A DNA stretch of 11,793 nucleotides, from contig JBDUDR010000087.1 of assembly GCA_040002845.1 (NCBI GenBank), positions 1-11,793 on the forward strand, in the 5' to 3' direction. Position 1 is the first letter of the stretch. Each line of letters starts with the position of its first letter. This DNA is from JBDUDR01 sp040002845. GTDB taxonomy: Bacteria > Actinomycetota > Actinomycetes > Propionibacteriales > Nocardioidaceae. The notes under the pieces are model-generated. The model searched no databases. It was not told the DNA's origin and was given only the letters and a program-made list of their open reading frames with translations. A program made the position numbers and the translations under genes. Positions 1-6,697 of this stretch are shown here, one piece after another.

Positions 1-1077
1 CCGATCGCCCTTGCGGGGGGCCTCGGCTACGCGCTGTTGGCCGAAGGCCCGGCAGTTGATGGGTGGGCTCAGGTGGTGGCGGTGGCTGCGTTGGCGATGC
101 TGATCGGCACGCTGCCGCATGCCGTGGCCGGCCGCGATGTCTCAGCCCCGAATGTCGGTCGTCGCATCCTGCTGATCGCAACCGTCGCGGTCCTGTTTCA
201 TCTGGTCATGACCGAGTTCACCTGGTCGCGCCACTTCGCCGACGATCTCAGGCTGCGGGCCCTCTCCATGGCCGGCGTTCTGGCCATCGGTTTCCTGCTG
301 TCCTCCCTCCTGGGCGCGGCGCAGCGAGCAGTTGCCGGCCCGGGATCACTCGGTCACCGGCTGGGCAACCAGATTCGTGACCACGTCCGCCTCCGCCTGG
401 CGAGCCTGGCTACCGCGATGGTGCTCGCGATCGCAACCGCCCTGGTCGGCGCGTGGGCCGTTCCCGCTTGCGCAGTGCCGTTGCTGCTGACCCAGCTGTC
501 ATATCGTCGTTACCAGATGGCCCGAGTGACTTACGCGCAGGCAGTCGACGCACTCTCCCGCGCGACCGACATGGCCGGCTTCACCGTGCCCGGTCATGCA
601 CGGCGGGTGGCCGACGTCGCCGTCGGCGTGGGCGTCGAACTCGGACTGCGGACGGAGCAGATGCGTCAGTTGGAGTTCGCCGCGCTCCTGCACGACGTCG
701 GGCAGATGAGCTTGGCCGAGCCACTTGCGGGCGGGGCGACCACCTTCGCTTCATACGACGAACGGCTGGCGATTGCGACCTCCGGAGCCCACCTGATCGC
801 GGATGCAGGCCTTCCCGGGGAGATCGCCACTGCCGTCGGTCGTCAAGTCGAGCCGGTCCGGAATGGGCTTGACCACCGCCGCTCGGGAGCGCCGTTACTC
901 TCGCGGATCGTCAACGTCGCCAACGCGTTCGACGACCTGACGGGCTCTGAGCCGACCCGAGAGTCCGCCGAACAGGCTGTGGACCGAATCCGCGGCGGGA
1001 TCGCCGACGACTATGACCCGCAGGTGGCTGACGCACTTGCAAGGCACGTCGCGCGCTCCTACCAGCTCGCCACGTGA
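1..1077 (+). CDS. Membrane protein with degenerate HD domain (5' end outside window)
   Basis: The reading frame is open from base 1, so the true start lies upstream. A TTG at 37 is only an internal codon. The first half is hydrophobic, with about four membrane segments (bases about 1-130, 160-215, 265-325 and 390-490). A cytosolic HD-type domain follows. Its first histidine is at 595-597 and the HD pair at 691-696 in the context LLHDVGQ, which matches the opening of the HD/HD-GYP hydrolase fold. The C-terminal helix pattern (NVANAFDDLTG, then DPQVADAL) is also that of HD-GYP proteins. However, the GYP signature and later histidine ligands are absent, and the usual HDxGK lysine is glutamine. 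I infer a membrane-tethered HD-like protein that may bind rather than hydrolyse a nucleotide. Its stop overlaps the next gene by 4 bp (GTGA), so the two are translationally coupled. Confidence 0.85.
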   Translation, partial: PIALAGGLGYALLAEGPAVDGWAQVVAVAALAMLIGTLPHAVAGRDVSAPNVGRRILLIATVAVLFHLVMTEFTWSRHFADDLRLRALSMAGVLAIGFLLSSLLGAAQRAVAGPGSLGHRLGNQIRDHVRLRLASLATAMVLAIATALVGAWAVPACAVPLLLTQLSYRRYQMARVTYAQAVDALSRATDMAGFTVPGHARRVADVAVGVGVELGLRTEQMRQLEFAALLHDVGQMSLAEPLAGGATTFASYDERLAIATSGAHLIADAGLPGEIATAVGRQVEPVRNGLDHRRSGAPLLSRIVNVANAFDDLTGSEPTRESAEQAVDRIRGGIADDYDPQVADALARHVARSYQLAT

Positions 1078-1469
1078 CCGGTGTAGCGGTCGGGTTGCAC
1101 GCGGAACTAACCCGCCAGGTAGGCCCAACAGACACCGCGTTGTCGGTTGGCAGCGGAGATCTCCAGGTGCTCGCCACACCGCGACTGCTCGCCTGGGCCG
1201 AGGCAGCCACGTGTGCGGCGGTGGCAGCTGCGCTCGATCCGCAACAGACAACCGTCGGGACCCGGGTGGACTTTCAACACCTGCGGGGGAGCCCAGTTCA
1301 CCAGCAGGTCCAGGTGACTGCCCAACTGGTGCACGTTGACGGGAGGGTCCTGCGTTTCGACGTCACGGCCCGGAACGCCGACGGTGGCATGGTGCTGGCG
1401 CACGGTGAGCTCACTCGAGTCGTGGTCAGGCGTGATCGGTTCATGCAAGGGCTTACAGGGTCAGGCTGA
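1074..1469 (+). CDS. FlK-like hotdog-fold thioesterase
   Basis: This 131-residue single hotdog-domain protein resembles the fluoroacetyl-CoA thioesterase (FlK) family. In FlK the catalytic residues are, from memory, Thr42, Glu50 and His76. Here Thr35, Glu43 and His69 have identical spacing (8 and 26 residues). Thr35 is in ATPRL, Glu43 opens the central helix in WAEAA, and His69 is in DFQHL. The strand DGRVLRFDV and the ending ELTRVVV also fit the family. The GTG start at 1074 overlaps the upstream stop (GTGA) and has no Shine-Dalgarno sequence of its own, so re-initiation is likely. The protein probably hydrolyses a small acyl-CoA in the cytosol. The substrate cannot be read from sequence, and fluoroacetyl-CoA itself is unlikely without an organofluorine context. 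Its last 17 bp overlap the end of the opposite-strand GNAT gene. Confidence 0.85.
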   Translation: MTGVAVGLHAELTRQVGPTDTALSVGSGDLQVLATPRLLAWAEAATCAAVAAALDPQQTTVGTRVDFQHLRGSPVHQQVQVTAQLVHVDGRVLRFDVTARNADGGMVLAHGELTRVVVRRDRFMQGLTGSG

Positions 1470-1938
1470 ATCCGCGCAGCCACAGCTCCGGCGCGGGTTT
1501 CCAGTCGCGATCCGGAACACGGACGAAACCCATCGAGCGATAGAGCGCCTGGGCGCCTTGCATGGAGTCCAGCGTGCACAGCACCAGCCTGGCGATCCCG
1601 TGACTTCGGGCCCGCTCCTCGCAAGCCTCCACCAGGGCTCGAGCAACACCACGCCCCCGCCAGTCCTCGACAACGGCAAGCATGCGGAACTCCGCCTCGC
1701 CGTCCTTGGCGACCTGGCGGGACTCAGACCCGGGTGGGCAGTAGGTGACGGTGCCGACGAGCTTGCCGTCCCCGACTGCGACGAGCAGCTCTGCGGACCG
1801 GGCTCGACCCGCGGCGTCCAGCAGCACCGCGGCATAGCCGTCTCCATGCTGCAGATGACCGTCCCTGCGGTAGGCCACCTCGGTCAATTCGCCGACCGTG
1901 GCATACTCCCCAGGTGTGGCCTCCCTGATGTGCACCAT
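1453..1938 (-). CDS. GNAT-family N-acetyltransferase
   Basis: This 161-residue protein is a single GNAT domain. Motif A, which binds acetyl-CoA pyrophosphate, is visible as R94-G-R-G-V-A99 after the strand RMLAVVEDW. The C-terminal motif B ALYRSMGF (about residues 131-138) is typical of the family. The N-terminus MVHIREATPGEY is also a standard GNAT opening. I chose the ATG at 1938 because it fits the domain start and lies 2 bp after the TGA of the IlvG-like gene (TGACCATG), so it should be translated by coupling. The frame is open further upstream, but that stretch is antisense-like coding inside the neighbour. The acceptor substrate is unknown. The stop lies inside the convergent thioesterase gene. 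Confidence 0.88.
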   Translation of the reverse strand: MVHIREATPGEYATVGELTEVAYRRDGHLQHGDGYAAVLLDAAGRARSAELLVAVGDGKLVGTVTYCPPGSESRQVAKDGEAEFRMLAVVEDWRGRGVARALVEACEERARSHGIARLVLCTLDSMQGAQALYRSMGFVRVPDRDWKPAPELWLRGFSLTL

Positions 1939-1940
1939 GG

Positions 1941-3635
1941 TCAGATGCCCGTGGTGCTGCGTGGATATGCCACCTCCGGGTCGGTCATCACATTGACCAG
2001 GTAGGGCACTCCGGAGCCAAATGCTCGATCCAAGGCCGGACCGATGTCGGAGGGTCGGGAGACGCTCTCGCCGGCTCCGCCGAGAGCTCGCACGACCTCG
2101 TCGTAGGGTGTCTGCGTCCCAAGCTCGGCGGCCACGTCGTAGCCGTACAGGAATCGCATCGGGTGCTTCTCGAGACCCCAGCATGAGTTGTTTCCGACCA
2201 CCATGACCACCGGTAGGTCGTGGCGCACCAAGGTGTCGACATCCATCAGGGACATTCCGGCGGCGCCGTCACCAAGGATCGCGACAACCTGTGAGTCTGG
2301 CCGGGCGATCCGGGCGCCGATGGCCGCTCCGAGCCCCGCACCCAGGCAGCCGAACGGCCCCGGGTCGAGCCAGCATCCAGGGTGGCGCGGTTCGACGTAC
2401 TTGCCGGCGAAGGACACGAAGTCGCCGCCATCGCCGATGACCACGGCATCGGGTGCCAGTCTGGGTGTCAGCTCGCCGTAGATCCGGGCCGGATGGATGG
2501 GATCGGCGTCACTCGCCAGAAGCGCTCGTTCCTGGTCCAGCGTCTTGGCTACCGCGGCTTGCAGTCGCTGCGACCACGCTGACCAGTCGGGTCGGTGCGG
2601 AAGATGCTCGACCGCTTCCCGCAACCCATCCAGGCATCGGGCGAGGTTGCCGGAAGCGAATGCCGTCAGGTCGACATGCTGAGCAACCTGTGGTGCAGAG
2701 TCGGCGATGTGCACCACCTGGGCGGGTGGCCCGCCACCCTGGCCGCCGAAGGCGCCGTATCCGAGCCGAAAGTCCAGCGGCGTACCGACGACGACCACCA
2801 GGTCGGCCTGCCCGAGAGCCTGGCCGCGCGCCTTCGTGACCAGCATCGGATGCCCCGGCGGGATGATGCCCCGTCCCAGGCCGTTGGTGACCACCGGACA
2901 ACCTGCCGACTCGACCAGGCGGAGCGCGGCCGCCTGGCCACGGTCGCTCCACACATCAGTACCGATCACGAGCACCGGCTGGGTGGAGCTCGACAGCACA
3001 TCAGCCACCCGCGCCAACACTTCGGGATCGGGCTCGTCGACGGGGGGCTCGACGATCGCTGGGAGCTTGCTTTCCGCTTCGCTGAACAACTGGTCCATCG
3101 GGACATCGAGAAACGCAGGACCCCGGTGCGAGGCTCCCGCAGTGGCGAACGCCTCGCTGACGCGGCCGGCAATGTCCTCGACCCGGTCAACGGTTTCCGC
3201 CAGTTTCGTCACCGACCGCATGATGGGCGGATGGTCGAGCTCTTGCAGACTCCCCATCCCCCAACGCATCGTGGGCGCCCGGCCGGCCAGTACCACCAGC
3301 GGCGACCCGGCGAAGTGCGCCTGCGTGATCGCGCTGATGCCGTTGGTGGCCCCGGGACCAGCGGTGAGCACGGCCAGCCCCGGAGCTCGGGTCAGCTTCC
3401 CGGTAGCTTCCGCTGCGAAGACGGCGGTCGCTTCGTGACGCACATCGATCAGCCGCAACGGAGGTTGTGACTTCACGGCAGCGTCGTACAGCGGAAACAC
3501 ATGGGCGCCAGACAGGGTGAACATGGTCTCCACCCCGTAGGCCCTGGCTGCGGCCACCGCGTGGTCGCCACCGTGGCCCTGCACGGTCGGCGGTTCGCTG
3601 TCATTGCGAGATACCGGGCCCTGGGGGTCGGTCAT
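1941..3635 (-). CDS. ilvG: Acetolactate-synthase-like thiamine diphosphate enzyme (IlvG type)
   Basis: This 564-residue protein has the three-domain layout of the acetohydroxyacid synthase/oxalyl-CoA decarboxylase superfamily. The N-terminal PYR domain carries the activating glutamate in RHE (E68). A central nucleotide-binding-type domain spans about 205-340. The C-terminal PP domain has the ThDP/Mg motif running from GDG (455-457) to NN (482-483), 25 residues between. Stretches such as MRWGMGSLQE, GPFGCLG, WGLEKHPM and YDEVVRALGG strongly recall mycobacterial IlvG (Rv1820), from memory. The real reaction of that subgroup is uncertain. No ilvN regulatory subunit or other branched-chain biosynthesis gene is adjacent, so a primary biosynthetic role is doubtful. 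Other ThDP lyase or decarboxylase activities are possible. It is the middle gene of a minus-strand trio. The ATG at 3635 has no properly spaced Shine-Dalgarno but lies 6 nt after TACGTT, which suggests a leaderless internal promoter. Confidence 0.9.
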   Translation of the reverse strand: MTDPQGPVSRNDSEPPTVQGHGGDHAVAAARAYGVETMFTLSGAHVFPLYDAAVKSQPPLRLIDVRHEATAVFAAEATGKLTRAPGLAVLTAGPGATNGISAITQAHFAGSPLVVLAGRAPTMRWGMGSLQELDHPPIMRSVTKLAETVDRVEDIAGRVSEAFATAGASHRGPAFLDVPMDQLFSEAESKLPAIVEPPVDEPDPEVLARVADVLSSSTQPVLVIGTDVWSDRGQAAALRLVESAGCPVVTNGLGRGIIPPGHPMLVTKARGQALGQADLVVVVGTPLDFRLGYGAFGGQGGGPPAQVVHIADSAPQVAQHVDLTAFASGNLARCLDGLREAVEHLPHRPDWSAWSQRLQAAVAKTLDQERALLASDADPIHPARIYGELTPRLAPDAVVIGDGGDFVSFAGKYVEPRHPGCWLDPGPFGCLGAGLGAAIGARIARPDSQVVAILGDGAAGMSLMDVDTLVRHDLPVVMVVGNNSCWGLEKHPMRFLYGYDVAAELGTQTPYDEVVRALGGAGESVSRPSDIGPALDRAFGSGVPYLVNVMTDPEVAYPRSTTGI

Positions 3636-3641
3636 CCTCGT

Positions 3642-3647
3642 AACGTA
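3642..3647 (-). promoter_or_regulatory. Putative -10 element, leaderless start of the IlvG-like gene
   Basis: Read on the minus strand, TACGTT (TAnnnT) is followed by ACGAGG and then the ATG at 3635. The 6-nt gap would place transcription initiation at the A of the start codon. The purine-rich ACGAGG abuts the ATG, too close to act as a normal ribosome-binding site. No convincing -35 box is visible. The element sits in the 27-bp gap after the DUF2785 stop, so it would be an internal operon promoter. Confidence 0.4.
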
Positions 3648-3662
3648 CTCACCAACGAGCGC

Positions 3663-4544
3663 TCAAAACAGCCAGGGTGATCCCTTCCGAAGGTGGTCAA
3701 GCAGCGTGAGGAGTACGTCTGTGCGCACCTCGGGCGCGGCGGCGAACAAGGCGCGGTCGGTTGCTGTAATGCGGCCCTTGACCCCAACCGCGATCTGCAC
3801 ATGCAAGGCACGGAGGAATGACAACACGTTGAACGCTGTCGGCGTCGGCCAACCACCGGTCTCGGTGCGTGGCCTGATCAGCGCATTGGCGATCCTCGCC
3901 ACCCAGGGCTCGATGACATCGATGCCCAACAGGTTCCGCTGGAAGGCCGCCATCACGGCGTACGCGAGCCGGTCATCCTCCCCGTGCACGAGCCGGTGTT
4001 GAGTCGGCTGCAGCAGGCGATCTCCAACCACGTCGAGCAGGACCGTCAGCTCCAAGTTGCCGAAGTGCCGTGAACGGGCGAGCTCGCCGAGTAGGTCAGC
4101 CCCGTGGGCACCGGCATGTGCCCAGCCCTTGCCGTCGACGTAGCCCCGAAGGTCGCGCTCGCGGACGAACCAGGCAGCGGCACGGTCACCCCACCGCACC
4201 ACGACCTCACCCGGGAGCAAGTGGGCCGCGTTGTCGCGACTCACACACTCCCCGAGGAGCAGTGCCGTGAAGGTCCGCCGGAACACCGAATCTGTGCCGT
4301 CTTCGCCGATCCCGCTGACCAGGCCGTGACTCAGCCCGTCACCGAATCCCAGCAGGAGGTCGTCGTATACGCCCGAGTCGATCCAGGTCGCGAGGATCGG
4401 GTAAGCGGTCTCGTCGCGGACTCGCGGGTCGATGTCGCCGATCATTCCGATGAGCTCGGTGGTCATCTCATCAAGCGGTCGGTCCTTGGGCACTTGGAGG
4501 TGGCGTGCCATCACATCTGCCCAAAACTCCGCCTGCACGCGCAT
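3663..4544 (-). CDS. DUF2785 domain-containing protein
   Basis: This predicted 293-residue protein matches the DUF2785 pattern. It opens with an acidic helical stretch (LIGMIGDIDPRVRDETAY). Next comes DSVFRRTFTALLL, then the family hallmark RDLRGYVDGKGWAHAGAHGAD (split here as RDLRGYVDGKGW and AHAGAHGAD), then HGEDDRLAYAVM. The helical repeats suggest an all-alpha, possibly HEAT-like fold. No enzymatic function is established. The clustered histidines and acidic residues could bind metal, but that is inference. The frame is open to 4754, but the upstream part would run into pdtaS and reads like non-coding sequence. ATG 4544 keeps the FW-containing first helix. GTG 4514 or ATG 4511, behind GGCGGAG, are alternatives. 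It is the first gene of the minus-strand trio and is divergent from pdtaS across about 60 bp. Confidence 0.8.
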   Translation of the reverse strand: MRVQAEFWADVMARHLQVPKDRPLDEMTTELIGMIGDIDPRVRDETAYPILATWIDSGVYDDLLLGFGDGLSHGLVSGIGEDGTDSVFRRTFTALLLGECVSRDNAAHLLPGEVVVRWGDRAAAWFVRERDLRGYVDGKGWAHAGAHGADLLGELARSRHFGNLELTVLLDVVGDRLLQPTQHRLVHGEDDRLAYAVMAAFQRNLLGIDVIEPWVARIANALIRPRTETGGWPTPTAFNVLSFLRALHVQIAVGVKGRITATDRALFAAAPEVRTDVLLTLLDHLRKGSPWLF

Positions 4545-4592
4545 ATGTTCGCAGACCCGACGGGCTGGCGCATCCCAGCGCGCTGTGCCAGT

Positions 4593-4598
4593 TAGGCT
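4593..4598 (+). promoter_or_regulatory. Putative -10 element, leaderless start of pdtaS
   Basis: TAGGCT (TAnnnT) is followed by six bases (CGCTTG) and then GTG at 4605. No Shine-Dalgarno sequence precedes this start. The spacing fits actinobacterial leaderless promoters, where the message begins at the start codon. No clear -35 hexamer is visible 16-19 bp upstream. The site supports GTG 4605 over the in-frame TTG at 4602. Confidence 0.45.
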
Positions 4599-4604
4599 CG
4601 CTTG

Positions 4605-6077
4605 GTGCCGTCCCTGAACGATGTCGTCCGCCATGACACCGATTTGGCGGAAGAAGACCTGGATTGGCTGCATTTCCTGATCGCTGACTGGCAGATCATC
4701 GCCGACCTCTCGTTCGCCGATCTGGTGCTGTGGCTGCCAGACCGCGGTGGGCAAGGCTTCTGGGCCGGGGCTCAGATGCGTCCCACGACGGGTCCCACCG
4801 CCTACGTGGACGATCTGGTGGGTGCCTTTGTGGGTCGTGGCGAGCGGCCGCTGCTTGATTCTGCTTATGACGAGGGTCGAATCGCTCGCGAGGGGGACCC
4901 GGAGTGGCGCGATGACGTGCCGGTACGAGTCGAGGCCATCCCGGTGCGTCGTGGGGACTCGGTGCTCGGAGTGATCGCCCGAAACACCAACCTGCTCGGG
5001 GTACGCACGCCGTCGCGTCTCGAGCTGGCCTATCTCCAGACGGCCACCGACCTGGCACGAATGATCAGTGAGGGGTCATTCCCATACACCAAGCAGCGTC
5101 AGGACCTGTCCGCGTCGCCGCGGGTGGGGGATGGCTTCGTACGCCTGGACGACATCGGTCTGGTGACCTATGCCAGCCCCAACGCGCAGTCGGCGTACCG
5201 CAGGCTCGGACTGTCCGGCGATCTGGTCGGCAAGCATCTGGGCGAGATCACGGCGGCCCTCGTCGGGCCGGCCACGAAGGCTGTCGACGAGTCGTTGGCG
5301 GCGGCCGTCTCGGGTCGAGGTCATCGCGAGATCGAGATCGAGAACGCGGAGGGGACGATGATCCTGCGGTCGATTCCGCTGCGGCTCGGCGGCGAACACA
5401 TCGGCGCCTTGGCGTTGATTCGCGATGTCACGGAGCTGCGCCGGCGAGAGCGCGAGCTGCTGACCAAGGACGCAACCATCCGCGAGATCCATCATAGGGT
5501 GAAAAACAATCTGCAGACCGTCGCCGCCCTGCTCAGGCTTCAGGCCAGAAGGATGACGACGCCAGCCGCTCGGGCGGCCCTGGAGGAGGCCGAACGTCGC
5601 GTCGGCTCAATCGCGATCGTGCACGAAACGCTGAGCCAGACCTTCGACGAACAGGTCGACTTCGACGAGGTCGCAGACCGGCTGCGCCAGATGGTGGTGG
5701 AGGTCTCCTTCACCCGGCGAGTAGTGCTCACGGAGCGCAAGGGGTCGTTCGCAACCCTGCCCGCCGAGGTGGCCACGCCGCTGGCGATGGCGCTCACCGA
5801 GGTCGTGCAGAACGCCGTTCAGCACGGGTTTGCCAGCCGCGGCGGAACAGTTACCGTGTCGGCCGACCGGCAAGTGGATCGGCTTCGGATGGTGGTAGAC
5901 GACGACGGCTGTGGATTGACCGATGGGTTCAACCCGGTCGAGTCGGACGCGCTGGGGCTGTCTATCGTGCGGACTCTGGTGGAGTCGGAGCTCGGGGGCA
6001 CGCTGGAACTGGGGGCAGCGCCGACAGGTGGCACCAGGGTGATCATCGAGTTTCCGGTGTCTTCCGCCCGCAGCTGA
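4605..6077 (+). CDS. pdtaS: PdtaS-type sensor histidine kinase
   Basis: This 490-residue cytosolic kinase has the full PdtaS order. A GAF-like sensor (about 1-155, with LSFADLVLW and RPTTGPT) is followed by a PAS domain (about 175-275, starting GDGFVRLDDIGLVTYASPNA). A HisKA_2 dimerisation helix follows, with the phospho-acceptor region KDATIREIHHRVKNNLQ (adjacent histidines 296-297). The HATPase_c domain has an N box NAVQHG (about 404-409), DDDGCGL and the G2 stretch ALGLSIVRTL. There is no membrane segment or signal peptide. In mycobacteria PdtaS phosphorylates PdtaR, an ANTAR RNA-binding antiterminator; no pdtaR is in this window. The sensor region contains no cysteine, and the only cysteine in the protein is in DGCGL. 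The GTG start at 4605 is supported by the leaderless promoter pattern. It converges on whiB1, 22 bp away. Confidence 0.92.
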   Translation: MPSLNDVVRHDTDLAEEDLDWLHFLIADWQIIADLSFADLVLWLPDRGGQGFWAGAQMRPTTGPTAYVDDLVGAFVGRGERPLLDSAYDEGRIAREGDPEWRDDVPVRVEAIPVRRGDSVLGVIARNTNLLGVRTPSRLELAYLQTATDLARMISEGSFPYTKQRQDLSASPRVGDGFVRLDDIGLVTYASPNAQSAYRRLGLSGDLVGKHLGEITAALVGPATKAVDESLAAAVSGRGHREIEIENAEGTMILRSIPLRLGGEHIGALALIRDVTELRRRERELLTKDATIREIHHRVKNNLQTVAALLRLQARRMTTPAARAALEEAERRVGSIAIVHETLSQTFDEQVDFDEVADRLRQMVVEVSFTRRVVLTERKGSFATLPAEVATPLAMALTEVVQNAVQHGFASRGGTVTVSADRQVDRLRMVVDDDGCGLTDGFNPVESDALGLSIVRTLVESELGGTLELGAAPTGGTRVIIEFPVSSARS

Positions 6078-6092
6078 AGCCCTTATCGGGCC
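6078..6092. terminator. Weak hairpin between convergent pdtaS and whiB1
   Basis: GCCC at 6079-6082 and GGGC at 6088-6091 form a 4-bp stem around TTATC, in the 22-bp gap between the two convergent stop codons. There is no T-tract on either strand. It could help end transcription in both directions, but it is too short for a firm call. Confidence 0.2.
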
Positions 6093-6099
6093 TCGTCGA

Positions 6100-6351
6100 T
6101 CAGGCAGTTCGGATCTTGGCTCGGGCGTTGCGACGCTTCAGGGCACGTCGCTCGTCCTCGCTCAGGCCACCCCAGACGCCGTGGTCCTGCCCGGCCTCCA
6201 GAGCCCAGGCGAGACACTGCTCGCGGACGTCGCAGCGTCGGCAGACTGCCTTGGCTTCCTCGATCTGGAGGATCGCAGGCCCAGTGTTGCCGATGGGGAA
6301 GAACAACTCCGGGTCCTCGTCCAAACACGCGGCCCGGTTACGCCAGTCCAT
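6100..6351 (-). CDS. whiB1: Transcriptional regulator WhiB1 (iron-sulphur WhiB family)
   Basis: This 83-residue protein has the WhiB signature. The four [4Fe-4S] cluster cysteines are C9, C37, C40 and C46 (CxxC at 37-40), followed by the turn GVWGG (58-62) and the basic tail ALKRRNARAK. The start MDWRNRAACL and the segment DEDPELFFPIGN are diagnostic of WhiB1 (WblE in Streptomyces). In mycobacteria WhiB1 is essential, binds the primary sigma factor, and its cluster reacts with nitric oxide. I chose ATG 6351 because GAAGGAG lies 9 nt upstream; an in-frame ATG at 6369 would include that ribosome-binding site as codons. A CRP-type palindrome lies about 70 bp upstream. The convergent arrangement with pdtaS matches, from memory, M. 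tuberculosis Rv3219/Rv3220c. Confidence 0.96.
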   Translation of the reverse strand: MDWRNRAACLDEDPELFFPIGNTGPAILQIEEAKAVCRRCDVREQCLAWALEAGQDHGVWGGLSEDERRALKRRNARAKIRTA

Positions 6352-6420
6352 GGGGTCAGGCTCCTTCATAATTACCCGGCGGCTGGTTGGGATGGGGATC
6401 CGCACCGCCGTGTACATAGT

Positions 6421-6436
6421 TGTGAATGCTTTCACT
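6421..6436. promoter_or_regulatory. CRP/FNR-type operator upstream of whiB1
   Basis: TGTGA-ATGCTT-TCACT matches the CRP consensus TGTGA-N6-TCACA at 9 of 10 defined positions. Read towards whiB1 it is AGTGA-N6-TCACA. Mycobacterial whiB1 is known to be controlled by the cAMP receptor protein Rv3676 from similar sites. The centre lies about 77 bp before the whiB1 ATG. No clear whiB1 -10 hexamer could be fixed, so activation versus repression is not predictable. Confidence 0.7.
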
Positions 6437-6691
6437 AGTCCGGACCCGAAAACCACGCGCCGCTGCGTGCGTGGCCCGGAGTTTCCGGGGGGCTTGCACA
6501 CTCTGAGGATGGCGAGAGACCGGTCCTCGCGGTGCGCAACGTCGATCGTCGCAAGAGAACCGCCCGGATACAACCCCGTTCGGCCTGTCTTTTGGGTCAC
6601 AAGGGGAGATTCTTGCCAAACTCTCAGTGTCCGTTATCAGATATTTATCACCATCGTACTCGCGGGTTGGTCGCAGCGAGTGGATCATGCG

Positions 6692-6697
6692 TACTCT
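6692..6697 (+). promoter_or_regulatory. Putative -10 element, leaderless start of the small membrane protein
   Basis: TACTCT (TAnnnT) is followed by six bases (GCGCGA) and then GTG at 6704. No Shine-Dalgarno sequence is present. A TTGGTC at 6667-6672 could be a poor -35 box with a 19-bp spacer. The geometry is identical to that before pdtaS. Confidence 0.45.

Noticed and set aside
1939..2184. N-terminal extension of the GNAT gene to 2184
   Set aside because: It would overlap the end of the IlvG-like gene by 240 bp in another frame, and the GNAT domain begins at the ATG at 1938.
2595..3470. Long plus-strand open frames (about 240-290 codons) opposite the IlvG-like gene
   Set aside because: They are antisense shadows of a well-conserved ThDP enzyme in GC-rich DNA, with no recognisable domain of their own.
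4602..4604. TTG 4602 as the pdtaS start
   Set aside because: GTG 4605 directly after it is a commoner start and lies exactly 6 nt after TAGGCT; TTG would be only 3 nt away.
4545..4754. Start of the DUF2785 gene at 4754 or 4634
   Set aside because: This would cover the pdtaS promoter and N-terminus; the residues are not family-like.
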